Below are positions 7,202-16,256 of a stretch of DNA of 64,000 nucleotides, piece by piece (positions within the stretch are counted from its first letter, which is position 1; each line of letters opens with the position of its first letter). This DNA comes from Lysobacterales bacterium (GTDB lineage Bacteria > Pseudomonadota > Gammaproteobacteria > Xanthomonadales > Ahniellaceae): assembly GCA_016182785.1 (NCBI GenBank), contig JACPFU010000001.1:50726-114725 (forward strand), given 5' to 3'. Under the pieces are notes generated by a model. That model ran no database searches, had not been told where the DNA came from, and saw only the letters and a list, made by a program, of their open reading frames with translations. Made by a program: the position numbers and the translations under genes.

Positions 7202-8695
7202 TCATGGCGATTCGGCTGCGCCCGGCGTGGCCGCGATGCGCTGCCAGAGCGCTTCCATGCGCCGCGCCACGGCGGCATCGGGCACGATCGTGCGGCTCCA
7301 GTCGCGGCTGGTTTCGCCCGGCCACTTGCGCGTCGCGTCGAGGCCGAGCTTGGAACCGAGTCCCGGCACCGGGCTGGCGAAATCGAGGTAGTCGATCGGC
7401 GTGTTCTCGACCAGCATCGAATCGCGCGCCGGATCGACCCGTGTCGACAGCGCCCAGATCACCTGCGACCAGTCGCGCACGTCGATGTCCTCGTCGGTGA
7501 TGATCACGAACTTGGTGTAGGTGAACTGGCGCAGGTAGGACCAGATGCCCATCATCATCCGTCGCGCGTGGCCGGCGTACTGCTTGCGGATGCTGACCAC
7601 CGCGATGCGATACGAGCAGGCTTCCGGCGGCAGGTAGAAGTCGTGGATCTCCGGGAACACCTTGCGCAGGATCGGCACGAACACGTCGTTCAGCGCCATC
7701 GCCAGCACCGAGGGTTCGTCGTGCGGCGCGCGGCCCATGTAGCTGCCCTGGTAGATCGCGTCGCGGCGCAGGCGCAGGCGTTCGATCGTCAGCACCGGGA
7801 ATTCGGCGCGTGCGTTGTAGTAGCCGGTGTGGTCGCCAAACGGGCCTTCGGGCGCCATGTCTCCCGGGTGGATGAAGCCTTCGATCAGGATCTCGCAACC
7901 CGCCGGCGCATCGAGGCCGGTCAAGGCGCTGTGCCAGACGCGCGTGCGCTCGCCACGCAGCAGGCCGGCGAACTCGTATTCGGAGATCGTGTCCGGCACC
8001 GGTGCCACGGCAGCCAGCGTGGTCGCCGGGTCGGCACCGATCGCAACCAGCGCCGGGAACGGCTGGCCGGGATGCTCGCGCTGGAAATCGGCGAAGTCGA
8101 GCGCGCCACCGCGATGCGGCAGCCAGCGCATGATCACGCGATTGCGACCGATCACCTGCTGCCGATAGATCGCGACGTTCTGGCGACGCTGGCGGGTGCC
8201 GCGGGTGATGACCAGGCCCAGCGTGATCAATTTTCCGACATCGTCCGGCCAGCAGTGCTGGATCGGCAGACGCGCGAGGTCGATGTCGTCGCCTTCGAGC
8301 ACTACTTCGTTGAACGCGGCCTCGCGCTGCGCGCGCGGCGCGACATGCGCGAGCTGCGCCAGTTCCGGCCACAACGCCAGTGCATCCTTCAGGCTGGAGG
8401 GCCAGCGCGGTTCCTTGATCGCGGCGAGCAGTTCGCCGAGTTCGCGCAACGAGGCCAGCGGGCGGCCGGCGAGTGCGGCTTCGATGCGGCTGCGATGCCC
8501 GAACAAGTTGCCGAGAAAGGCATGCGCGGCGCCGGTCGGACGTTCGACCAGCAGCGCCGGACCTTGCTGCTTCAGTGCATGCAGGCAAAGCGCGGTGGTT
8601 TCGAGGTGCGGGTCGACCGGCTCGCGCACGCGCCGCAACTGGCCGCGCTGCTCCAGGTGCGCGAGGAATGCGCGCAAGTCGTGGAAGTGGCTCAT
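7202..8695 (-). CDS. ubiD: 4-hydroxy-3-polyprenylbenzoate decarboxylase UbiD
   Basis: UbiD removes the carboxylate from 4-hydroxy-3-polyprenylbenzoate in ubiquinone synthesis, using the prenylated FMN made by UbiX. The 497-residue length matches the family. Conserved blocks are visible: QHCWPDDVGKLITLGLVITR, RVIMRWLPHRGGALDF, ALVAIGADPATTL, EFAGLLRGE, EGFIHPGDMAPEGPFGDHTG with the catalytic glutamate region, the IYQGSYMGRAPHDEPSVL segment, and FVIITDEDIDVRDW. ATG at 8695 (MSHFHDLRAFLAHLEQRGQL) is the standard start. A 68-base gap separates its stop from the aminotransferase start. It lies 31 bases downstream of the NnrS-type gene and could be co-transcribed with it. Confidence 0.95.
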   Translation of the reverse strand: MSHFHDLRAFLAHLEQRGQLRRVREPVDPHLETTALCLHALKQQGPALLVERPTGAAHAFLGNLFGHRSRIEAALAGRPLASLRELGELLAAIKEPRWPSSLKDALALWPELAQLAHVAPRAQREAAFNEVVLEGDDIDLARLPIQHCWPDDVGKLITLGLVITRGTRQRRQNVAIYRQQVIGRNRVIMRWLPHRGGALDFADFQREHPGQPFPALVAIGADPATTLAAVAPVPDTISEYEFAGLLRGERTRVWHSALTGLDAPAGCEILIEGFIHPGDMAPEGPFGDHTGYYNARAEFPVLTIERLRLRRDAIYQGSYMGRAPHDEPSVLAMALNDVFVPILRKVFPEIHDFYLPPEACSYRIAVVSIRKQYAGHARRMMMGIWSYLRQFTYTKFVIITDEDIDVRDWSQVIWALSTRVDPARDSMLVENTPIDYLDFASPVPGLGSKLGLDATRKWPGETSRDWSRTIVPDAAVARRMEALWQRIAATPGAAESP

Positions 8696-8726
8696 CGAGG
8701 ATTCCTCATGGCGCCGCCGGAGGTCA

Positions 8727-9953
8727 TCAACCGGGTCGTCCGTCGCTGCGCGGCGTGGTGTAGATGTACAGCGAACGCAGCACCCAGGGCACGAATGCGA
8801 GCAGCCAGCCGAATGCGGCCACGCTCTGCCAGGCCATCGCATCGGTGCTCAGTTCGGCGCCGATGCGGACCAGCGCGACCAGCTGGATCGCGAGGAAGGC
8901 GAAGCCGGCGACGCGACCGAGTTCCAGCGGACGGCCCGAATGTCCTGCGGTCACCCGCGTCACCATCGCGACCAGCAAACTGCCGAAGAAGCCGATGAAC
9001 AGCGCATGCGCCGGGGCGCGGCCGAGGTGCAGTTCGCCGCTCGCAAGCAGCCACAGACTCTGGGCAGCGAACAGCAACATCGCCAGCGGCAGCCAGGCGA
9101 AGCCCGCGAACAACACGCGTGCCAAGGCCGGCATCGGACCGCGCGGGGCATTGCGCCACAGCCAGTAGCCGGCAAGCGCAGCCAGCGGAAGGTCAGCCAG
9201 CCACAGCCACGCGTTCAGCGCAGCCAGTTCTCCGGCCAGGTGCAAGAGCAGGCAGGCCCAGACCGCGCCGAGCCAACCGAGCGGGCGCCAGCCGACGTAA
9301 CCGGGCACGACCACGCTCGCGAAGAACGGAAACATGCGGTGCGCGACCGTGGTGTAGATCGGCAGCAGCAGCGCGAAGCTGCCGATCTTGATCACCGCGA
9401 ACATCAGCCGCGGCGACCCGGTGTACAGGTGCAGCGCGAACAGCAGCAGTCCGAGCAGTCCGAACAGCAACGCCGCATAGGCGCTGGCCGAATGCAGGGT
9501 GCGGCCGCGGTCGGCGCGCAGCGGGCCCCACAGGAAGATGAGCCCGGCGGTCCACCCGGCGATGGTGTTGAACAGTCCGATCTGCACCAGGTGCGGAAAT
9601 CCGAGCAGTCCGATCAGGAACAGCAGCTGTCCGCTCAGCAGGCCGAGACCGACCGGCAAGTAGTGCCACGGCGACAGCTCGGGCTGCCCCATCCAGCGCG
9701 GGAACACCGTCAGCAGGAAGCCGAACATGAAGGGCGGCAGCACCTGATACTGCATCACGAACGCATGCGCCCAGCCCGCGAACAGCGGCGGTTGCGCCAG
9801 CCCGATGTCGCCGAAGCGCGACTGGTACAGCCACAGCGCCCACCACGCCATCGCTGCCAGCACGTTGCTGGCACCGACGAAGAACAGCAAACGGTGCGGC
9901 GCTGCGGCCAGCATTCGCGGCGAGATCGGGAAGGAATCGGGGATCGTGTTCAT
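8727..9953 (-). CDS. NnrS family heme-copper-type membrane protein
   Basis: This 408-residue protein has about twelve hydrophobic segments spread over the whole length, with no soluble domain. NnrS-like features are PHRLLFFVGASNVLAAMAW at the N-terminus, GWAHAFVMQYQVLPPFMFGF, LLTVFPRWMGQPEL, a conserved HRMFPFFASVV in the middle, and HALFIGFFGSLLVAMVTRVT near the end with several membrane His residues. NnrS proteins are linked to nitric-oxide stress and denitrification and bind heme and copper in the inner membrane. No nitrite or NO reductase genes lie nearby. A weak FNR/NNR-like palindrome lies 35 bases upstream (9988-10001). Confidence 0.85.
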   Translation of the reverse strand: MNTIPDSFPISPRMLAAAPHRLLFFVGASNVLAAMAWWALWLYQSRFGDIGLAQPPLFAGWAHAFVMQYQVLPPFMFGFLLTVFPRWMGQPELSPWHYLPVGLGLLSGQLLFLIGLLGFPHLVQIGLFNTIAGWTAGLIFLWGPLRADRGRTLHSASAYAALLFGLLGLLLFALHLYTGSPRLMFAVIKIGSFALLLPIYTTVAHRMFPFFASVVVPGYVGWRPLGWLGAVWACLLLHLAGELAALNAWLWLADLPLAALAGYWLWRNAPRGPMPALARVLFAGFAWLPLAMLLFAAQSLWLLASGELHLGRAPAHALFIGFFGSLLVAMVTRVTAGHSGRPLELGRVAGFAFLAIQLVALVRIGAELSTDAMAWQSVAAFGWLLAFVPWVLRSLYIYTTPRSDGRPG

Positions 9954-10006
9954 CCGCGCATTGTCCCGCGCGCTTCATCAGGCGTGATTGATGCAGGTCA
10001 GGCCAC

Positions 10007-10093
10007 GTCATCGCGGCTTGGAAGCCGCTCCCACTAATTCTCCGAACAACGCTTGAGGGGCGACAGTGGGAGCGGCTTCCAAGCCGCGATGAC
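10007..10093. repeat. Large perfect inverted repeat (REP-like, 29-bp arms)
   Basis: Bases 10007-10035 are the exact reverse complement of 10065-10093, separated by a 29-base loop. Within each arm the core TGGGAGCGGCTTCCAAGCCG is itself nearly palindromic. It fills the space between the GH44 gene end and the NnrS gene start. Similar intergenic palindromes with a GGGAGCGGCTT core are, from memory, common in Xanthomonadales and pseudomonads. It may also act as a bidirectional transcription stop. Confidence 0.85.
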
Positions 10094-10104
10094 TGACGGG
10101 TGTG

Positions 10105-12282
10105 TCATTCAAATCCATCCGCGAACAATGTGGTGGACGGTGTCGACGCGGGCAGGACCAGCAGATTGGCGGAGCGGCCGGGGACGTTGGCAAGCGTCAA
10201 GGTGGTGCCGCCGATGCTGCCGTTGCCGACCTGTGCGAAGCGTTGAAAGGCGTCGAAGCGATACAGCTGCCAGTTGCCGCTCACGGCTCCGGAGAGGTTG
10301 ATGCTGATGTCGCGCGGGCCGGTGGCGCGGTTGATCAGCACCAGGCGCAACGCCTGGCCGGCCTGGTCGATGGCGTAGGCGCCGAGTTCGGTGACATTGC
10401 TGGTCGTCGTCGGCAGATGTTCGCCCAGCACGCGCGTGTTGGCACCGTCGTAGTCGAGGAACATGCGGAACGCATCTTCGCTCAGCGATCCGGTTTCCGG
10501 CGCGACCCAGCGCGCGGCCATGTCGAGACCTTCGCGCCCGAAGATGGCCAGCGCCTCGGCCTGCGCCAGTGCACCGCTCGGGCCTTCGTCCGGTCCCCAC
10601 TTGTACTCGGTGAGCGTGATGTCCAGGCCCGGGCAACGCGCGTCCACCCACTCGCGCAGGCGCGGGATCAGCCGCACCTGGTCGTCGACCCAGGACTCCG
10701 AGGTGTACGCGGGGTCATACAACTCGCGCAGCGAACGCAGCCGCCGCGCCGAGTCCGCCGGCAATTCCGAGTCCGAGTCGCCACCGAGTCCGGTGACGTT
10801 GCCCTGCGGATAGAAATGCACGTCGAGCGCGTCGACCAGGCGCAAACCACCGTGCGCACTGGCGTAGTCGCACACTTGCTTCACGTACCACTCGGCGAAG
10901 GGCAGGCCGCCGTGGGCCTGGCGGTCCGGGCCGTCGATGCAGCTGACGCCGCCCGCGGCATCGGCCGCCGAGCTGAACAGGTCGCACCAGCCCCAGGTCA
11001 CCGGCCCGAGGATCTTCGCGCCCGGGTCGGCTTGCTTGATGGCCAGCGCGACGTCGCGTCCGCGCGTCCAGACCTCGTCGTAGGTCGGCGGCACCGGGTG
11101 CACGTCGCGGTGCGTCGAGTTCCACAGCATCGGCTCGTTGTCGAGCGCGTACCAGCGCACCACGCCCGCATCCGATGCACCCGGGCGTGTCGCGAGATGG
11201 TTGATCCAGGTGCCGATCTCGGTGTTGGTCAGCGGCACCGAGGTGTCCGCCACGTCGTTGTTGATGATCAGCCCGTTGACGCAGTGGCCGGTGTTGTTGA
11301 CCACGTTCTGGCAACTGCCGTTGCCGGCGTCGGCACTGCACCAGCCGGGCGGGCTGCCGCCGAAATAGGAGCATTCGTTCTGGTCCTGCGGGCCGTACTT
11401 CGCGATCGAGAACGACCAGCGCTTCACGCGGTCGCCGATCGGCTTCAGGCCCATGGTCGGAATGCTCACGATCGCCTGGCCGCCATTGGCGCGGGTCGCG
11501 GCGACGAAGTTGTTCAGCGTCGAGTTGCCTGGCAGTCCGGTTCCGGAGCCGTCGGCGATGTTCTGCCAGAACCAGTCGAACGCGGTGTTGTGGGAGTCGG
11601 ACTGCCAGTTGTAGCGGGTGGTGCTGTTGCCGCCGGAGCGGCGCAGCGGATAGCGCAGATCGACATGCTGGGCGTCGTCGCCGAAGTTCACGCCGTAGAT
11701 TTCCGGACGGATGGCACGCCGCGTGCCGCCGAGGTCGACCGTGGCCGAGAGCGGCGCGGCGACCAGGGCCGTGCTGCGCGCGATGAAGCGCAGGTCGTCC
11801 AGATACACCGTGCCCTGATTGGTGCCGGTGTCATCCATTACGAACAGGCCGTCGAAGGCGCCATGCGTGAGCGTTGTCGTCGCGTCGAACGGGATCGTGA
11901 CCTGGCGCCACTGGTTGGCGACCACGTTGCCGCCGCTGATGTAGTCGTTCAGGTCGAAGGCGGCGACGTTGAGCCCGGAGTAGCTCAGGTACAGGTGCAA
12001 CTGCTGGCCACCACTGCTGCCGCCATGCACCCACAGCGTCAGCGACTGGTAGTCGGTGAAGCGGTGCTTCTCGGACTGGTTGACCAGATACACGCCACCC
12101 CAGTTGTCCGGTTCCATGCTGATCGAGCGCGTGCCGGCGTGCACCGGGCTGACGTTCGCGAGGTTGTGCGTGGTCCAGCTCCAGTCCTCCAGGCCGGCGC
12201 GCGGGGCATCGTCGTACCAGACCAGATCCTGCGCGAATGTGGACAGGGGCAACAGGGCAAGCAACCACAGCAGGCAGCGCAT
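10105..12282 (-). CDS. Secreted glycoside hydrolase family 44 (endoglucanase-like) with N-terminal jelly-roll domain
   Basis: This 725-residue protein starts with a signal peptide (MRCLLWLLALLPLSTFAQ). Residues 20-170 look like a beta-sandwich carbohydrate-binding module (WVHGGSSGGQQLHLYLS, RQVTIPFD, YLDDLRF). Residues 180-610 match GH44: EIYGVNFGD, RRSGGNSTTRYNWQSDS, the acid/base Glu383 in YALDNEPMLWN, and the nucleophile Glu559 in TLTEYKWG. A C-terminal beta domain follows, and the protein ends in TTLFADGFE. GH44 enzymes cleave beta-1,4-glucans and xyloglucan outside the cell. The extra Cys-rich stretch (residues 300-335) probably forms disulfides. The gene is divergent from htpG with 134 bases between them. 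Confidence 0.88.
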   Translation of the reverse strand: MRCLLWLLALLPLSTFAQDLVWYDDAPRAGLEDWSWTTHNLANVSPVHAGTRSISMEPDNWGGVYLVNQSEKHRFTDYQSLTLWVHGGSSGGQQLHLYLSYSGLNVAAFDLNDYISGGNVVANQWRQVTIPFDATTTLTHGAFDGLFVMDDTGTNQGTVYLDDLRFIARSTALVAAPLSATVDLGGTRRAIRPEIYGVNFGDDAQHVDLRYPLRRSGGNSTTRYNWQSDSHNTAFDWFWQNIADGSGTGLPGNSTLNNFVAATRANGGQAIVSIPTMGLKPIGDRVKRWSFSIAKYGPQDQNECSYFGGSPPGWCSADAGNGSCQNVVNNTGHCVNGLIINNDVADTSVPLTNTEIGTWINHLATRPGASDAGVVRWYALDNEPMLWNSTHRDVHPVPPTYDEVWTRGRDVALAIKQADPGAKILGPVTWGWCDLFSSAADAAGGVSCIDGPDRQAHGGLPFAEWYVKQVCDYASAHGGLRLVDALDVHFYPQGNVTGLGGDSDSELPADSARRLRSLRELYDPAYTSESWVDDQVRLIPRLREWVDARCPGLDITLTEYKWGPDEGPSGALAQAEALAIFGREGLDMAARWVAPETGSLSEDAFRMFLDYDGANTRVLGEHLPTTTSNVTELGAYAIDQAGQALRLVLINRATGPRDISINLSGAVSGNWQLYRFDAFQRFAQVGNGSIGGTTLTLANVPGRSANLLVLPASTPSTTLFADGFE

Positions 12283-12352
12283 CGAACGGCTCCAAAGGAT
12301 GTGGCGATGCTAGCCAGTGCGCCGAAACATGCTGTGACCTGTCGCGCAATGC

Positions 12353-12380
12353 CTTGAAATCGCAGGGACAAACCCCAGTG
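12353..12380 (+). promoter_or_regulatory. Sigma-32 (RpoH) heat-shock promoter for htpG
   Basis: CTTGAAA at 12353-12359 is followed, after 13 bases, by CCCCAGTG at 12373-12380, 36 bases before the htpG ATG. This is very close to the RpoH consensus (CTTGAAA, 11-16 bases, CCCCATnT). Placement and orientation suit htpG exactly. Confidence 0.8.
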
Positions 12381-12416
12381 AGCGGCGACCATCCCTTCAG
12401 CCACCTGCGATCCGCC

Positions 12417-14306
12417 ATGACCACAGCCACCGAAACCCGCCGCTTTGAAGCCGAAGTCGAACAGGTGCTCAAGCTCGTCACCCATTCGCTGTATTCGCAC
12501 AAGGAGATCTTCCTGCGCGAACTGGTCTCCAATGCCTCCGATGCGCTCGACAAGTTGCGCTTCGAGGCCATTGCCCGACCGGAACTCGCCGCCGGCGACA
12601 CCGACCTGCATGTCGAGATCGAGTTCGACAAGGCCGCGCGCACGCTGACCCTGCGCGACAACGGCATCGGCATGAGCCGCGAGGAAGTGATCGAGAACAT
12701 CGGCACCATCGCGCGTTCGGGCACGCGTCGCTTCCTCGAGTCGCTGACCGGCGACGCGCGCAAGGACACGCAGCTGATCGGCCAGTTCGGCGTCGGCTTC
12801 TACTCGACCTTCGTCGTTGCCGACCAGGTCACCCTGGTCACGCGTCGTGCCGACCTGGAGCCGGAAGCGGCGGTGCGCTGGAGCTCGAACGGCACCAGCG
12901 ACTACGCCCTCGACACCGTGACCGAGGCGCGCCGCGGCACCACCATCACCCTGCACCTGAAGCCGGAGGAGGACGAGTTCCTCGACGGCTGGAAGCTGCG
13001 TTCCCTGGTCGGTAAGTACTCCGACCACATCGCGTTCCCGATCCGCATGCTCAAGGAGCAGTTCGGCGAAGAGGGCGAGAAGGCCGAGCCCGAAATCGAG
13101 ACGATCAACCACGCTTCAGCGCTGTGGACGCGCCCAAAGTCCGAACTCAAGGACGAAGACTACGCGGCGTTCTACAAGCACTCGGCGCATGCCTACGACG
13201 AGCCGCTGGCATGGACGCACAACCGCGTCGAGGGCAACCAGAGCTACACCAGCCTGCTCTATCTGCCGACGCAGGCGCCGTTCGACCTGGCGTTTTCCGG
13301 TCGCGACGAGCGCAAGGGCTTGAAGCTGTACATCCGCCGCGTGTTCATCATGGACGCCAGCGAGCACCTGCTGCCGGCGTACCTGCGCTTCGTGCGCGGC
13401 GTGGTCGATTCCGACGACCTGCCGCTGAACGTGTCGCGCGAGATCCTGCAGGAGAACAAGCTGGTCGCGCAGATCCGCAGTGGCCTGACCAAGCGCACGC
13501 TCGACCTGCTGGACTCGCTCGCTGCCGACCAGCCGGAGAAGTATGCGACCTTCTGGGGCAACTTCGGTGCCCTGCTGAAGGAAGGCGTCGCCGAGGACCA
13601 CGGCAACCGCGAACGCATCGCCAAGCTGCTGCGCTTCGCGTCGACCAAGGGCGAGGGCAGTGCCGCCAAGGTGTCGCTCGACGACTACCTCGCGCGCATG
13701 GTCGAAGGCCAGGACACGATCTACTACATCACTGCCGACAGCTTCAGCGCTGCCAACGGCAGCCCGCAGATCGAGGCGTTGAAGGCGCGCGGCGTCGAAG
13801 TGCTGCTGATGGGCGAGCGCATCGACGAATGGATGATGGGCTACCTGCACGAATACGCCGGCAAGAAACTGCGCAACGTCGCCAAGGGTGAGCTGGATGT
13901 GTCCGCACTCGGCAAGGTCGACGAAGCCGAACAGCAGAAGGCCGACGAGGCCGCGAAGCCGGTGGTCGAGCGCATCAAGACTCTGCTCGGCGCCAAGGTC
14001 AAGGACGTGCGCGCCAGCAAGCGGCTCACCGAATCAGCCTCGTGCGTCGTGGTCGACGAATACGACATGGCCCCGCACTTGAAGCGCATGCTCAAGGCCG
14101 CCGGCCAGGACATGCCCGACAGCGCCCCCGCACTCGAAGTGAATCCGCAACACGCGCTGGTGCAACGCGCCGCCAACGAAACTGACGAAGACCTCGCCCG
14201 CGAACTCGCGATCCTGCTGCTCGAACAAGCCCAACTCCTCGAAGGCGCCGCCCTCGAAGACCCCGCCGGCTTCGTCAAGCGCATGAACGCCCTGATCGCG
14301 AAGTAA
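12417..14306 (+). CDS. htpG: Molecular chaperone HtpG (bacterial Hsp90)
   Basis: HtpG is the cytosolic Hsp90 ATP-dependent chaperone dimer. The 629-residue length is normal. The GHKL ATPase domain shows the N-box [19 protein letters not shown], the G1 box [13 protein letters not shown], and [15 protein letters not shown]. The middle domain has [24 protein letters not shown] sequence and [16 protein letters not shown]. The C-terminal dimerisation domain runs through [23 protein letters not shown] at 12417 ([16 protein letters not shown]) agrees with the family, and the open frame upstream is not used. It is controlled by the sigma-32 promoter at 12353-12380. Confidence 0.97.
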
Positions 14307-14316
14307 GCCCCCGCAT

Positions 14317-14345
14317 CACCCGCCGCGCGCAATGCGCGGCGGGTG
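14317..14345 (+). terminator. Hairpin after htpG
   Basis: A perfect 12-bp stem, CACCCGCCGCGC / GCGCGGCGGGTG, with a 5-base loop begins 11 bases after the htpG stop. There is no T-run, so it may stabilise the 3' end or need Rho. The position still fits the htpG transcript end. Confidence 0.6.
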
Positions 14346-14376
14346 CTTCAGCGAGGCGTCGCCGTGTGGGAACTCC

Positions 14377-14829
14377 ATGAGCGATCGATCTGCGCGACCT
14401 CCACCAGGACAGTCGACTCACTGGGGTCCCTTGACCGTCATCGCCGCCTCCGCGCAGACTCATGCTCGCGGCCGGTCTTCGCCGCAGTGTTCTTCCGGGC
14501 GAAAAGGCTTGACGCAGCTGTGGGGGAACGCGAGCTGGGCGCAACGGTTCAGCAGTCTGGTGAGCCTGGCGTTATCGGGCAACTTCGCATACATGTTTGC
14601 GGCCACGCTGGACGAGGGGAATGTGCGCTCGATCTTCTGGTTGTCGGCGAGCTTCATGTTCGTCGGGCTCTCGCTCGTGCACCTTGCGAGCGGGACTACG
14701 GTGCGTGAACGATGGAGCTCGCTACCACTGTTCGTGCACTATGCGATTGGTGCCTCTTTCGGGGGTGCAGTCATTTGCGTGGCACTCTCGTTCATGGGCG
14801 TGAACCTGATCGCCGCCAGTGGCCATTGA
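14377..14829 (+). CDS. Hypothetical small membrane protein
   Basis: The product is up to 150 residues with no family recognised. Three hydrophobic segments are visible: FSSLVSLALSGNFAYMFAAT, SIFWLSASFMFVGLSLVHLA, and FVHYAIGASFGGAVICVALS. The first 45 residues are rich in Ser, Pro and Arg and look non-native, so a TTG at 14509 (giving a start before TQLWGNASWAQRF) is a plausible shorter start of 106 residues. Upstream is the htpG hairpin. Downstream is the degraded region to 15262. Existence as a protein is likely from the membrane pattern, but its role is unknown. Confidence 0.45.
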   Translation: MSDRSARPPPGQSTHWGPLTVIAASAQTHARGRSSPQCSSGRKGLTQLWGNASWAQRFSSLVSLALSGNFAYMFAATLDEGNVRSIFWLSASFMFVGLSLVHLASGTTVRERWSSLPLFVHYAIGASFGGAVICVALSFMGVNLIAASGH

Positions 14830-15003
14830 TCCCGGGATGGCATGCCCTTGAATCGCACGGGCGTGGAAGCGATTCAACGGTAGCGGCGAGGAACGCCGGC
14901 TCACGTGGTCGTCGGCCGGCTTGCCTTCCGGCAAGTCCATCGCTGTTGCGGAAGCGTCGTCAGCGTTCGATAAGCGTGGCCCTCGAACTCTGCATCGGCG
15001 CAA

Positions 15004-15198
15004 GTGATCTGCAGGTCGTCACGCAGTGGCGATTTCGAAGCGGTACGGCAGCGCGCAGTCGAAGTCGACTTGCTCGGCCATCGCGTCCGTGTGATCGGGT
15101 TGGATGACTTGATCCGCGCCAAGGAGACGCTGGCCCGACCCAAGGACCGGATGGTGGCGCTGGAACTGCGCGCGCTTCGCGATCGCAAAGGCGACTGA
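15004..15198 (+). pseudogene. C-terminal remnant of a nucleotidyltransferase-type gene
   Basis: The frame reads GDFEAVRQRAVEVDLLGHRV, RVIGLDDLIRAKETLARPKD, RMVALELRALRDRKGD. The V-x-V-I-x-LDDLIRAK-x(5)-RPKD pattern is the C-terminal signature of small nucleotidyltransferase-fold proteins of the kind found in toxin-antitoxin and abortive-infection pairs. The N-terminal catalytic GG...D-x-D half is missing in all frames upstream. The rest of the 14830-15262 gap shows no other gene, RNA or repeat. Confidence 0.5.
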
Positions 15199-15262
15199 CG
15201 CAGCGCTCCTCTGCTGATTGGTTCTGTCATTGGAGGCCCACCCTGCGCTTGCTGCTGACGTA

Positions 15263-16255
15263 TCACCCGCCGCCTGGCGCGAGCAATCCACGTTCCAGCA
15301 ACGCATCGATCAACGCGTTGGTGTACGCCGGTTTCTGGCGGTAATCGATGTGCGATTCGTCCGGCAATGGGAAGTCGCGCAGCGCCGGCACATCGAGGGC
15401 ATGCAGGGTCTTCGCCGGAGTGGCGGCGACCATGCGGTCCCAGTATTCCTTGCGCGGGAACCAGTCCTCCTCCACCCAACGACGCAGTCCGCTGGTCGGC
15501 GAGGCGTAGAAGACCACATCGCCGCCACGGACCTGGATCGCGCGCACCCAGGCGTGACTCGCTTCGACCTGCGGCCACCATGCGTCGAATGCGACGCGCG
15601 GCAGGTGGCCGCCATGACGATCGAGGTTTTCGCGCAGCGCGCGCTTCTGCCCCTCGCGGTCTGCGAATTCGTAGTCGATGTTCCCGAAGCGGCGGCGATC
15701 GAACCACTGCTGCGGGCGAAATGGTTCGCCCTCGTTGTTCCAGCGTCGCACCGCGCTGCGCAGCAGGCTGAAATCGCTGCGTGCAATCACCGCGTGCCGT
15801 TGCCAGTGGTTGAGCAATATCCGATGCAGGGCGCGGCTCGGCGAGAACTCGTGGTGGTAGTAGTCGACTTCCGGCTGCTGCATGTCGAGGCTCGGCGCCG
15901 CGAAGCCGGCGCCGTCGATGTCGCAGACCACGATGCCGCGAAAGTCCGCGTCGCCGGCGAGGTCGCGCAGGGTCGCGAGCGGATAACGACCGTCCATGGC
16001 CAGCATCACCGGCTCGACACCGGGCAGGCGCGCACGCACCGTGGCGCGATCGATCGCGTACAGCGTGCGTGACGCGCCGAGGAACACGATCGCGCGACCG
16101 GCCGACGACGCCTTCGCGCGCTGCAGCGCCCACAAGTCGGGGGCGTCGACGATGATCGGCGTGTAGCCGCGTGCGCGCCAATGACGCTCGACCGCATACA
16201 GCGCCGAACCGGCGAGCACGAGGGCGATGGCGAGAGCGGTGAGGGCGCGGCGCAT
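15263..16255 (-). CDS. SGNH-like, membrane-anchored partner of an MBOAT acyltransferase (AlgX/DltD-like role)
   Basis: This 330-residue protein has one N-terminal hydrophobic anchor (ALTALAIALVLAGSALYAVE), and the remainder faces the periplasm. The block IVFLGASRTLYAIDRATV resembles the SGNH serine motif (G-A-S-R in place of GDS). A late D-E-S-H-I-D-Y pair (PLPDESHIDYRQKPAYTNA) could hold the Asp and His of a triad. One base separates it from the MBOAT gene upstream, a standard pairing in which the MBOAT protein exports acyl groups and the SGNH-like protein transfers them to polysaccharide or another envelope acceptor. The acceptor is not evident here. Confidence 0.65.
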   Translation of the reverse strand: MRRALTALAIALVLAGSALYAVERHWRARGYTPIIVDAPDLWALQRAKASSAGRAIVFLGASRTLYAIDRATVRARLPGVEPVMLAMDGRYPLATLRDLAGDADFRGIVVCDIDGAGFAAPSLDMQQPEVDYYHHEFSPSRALHRILLNHWQRHAVIARSDFSLLRSAVRRWNNEGEPFRPQQWFDRRRFGNIDYEFADREGQKRALRENLDRHGGHLPRVAFDAWWPQVEASHAWVRAIQVRGGDVVFYASPTSGLRRWVEEDWFPRKEYWDRMVAATPAKTLHALDVPALRDFPLPDESHIDYRQKPAYTNALIDALLERGLLAPGGG

Positions 16256-16256
16256 G

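Noticed and set aside
5940..8588. An 882-codon minus-strand frame joining the aminotransferase to upstream sequence
   Set aside because: The upstream part overlaps ubiD out of frame. The aminotransferase has a family-typical start at 7133.
12283..12416. Extension of HtpG by 60 in-frame residues from 12237
   Set aside because: The extra residues are Cys/Ser-rich and unlike HtpG, and the sigma-32 promoter lies inside them.
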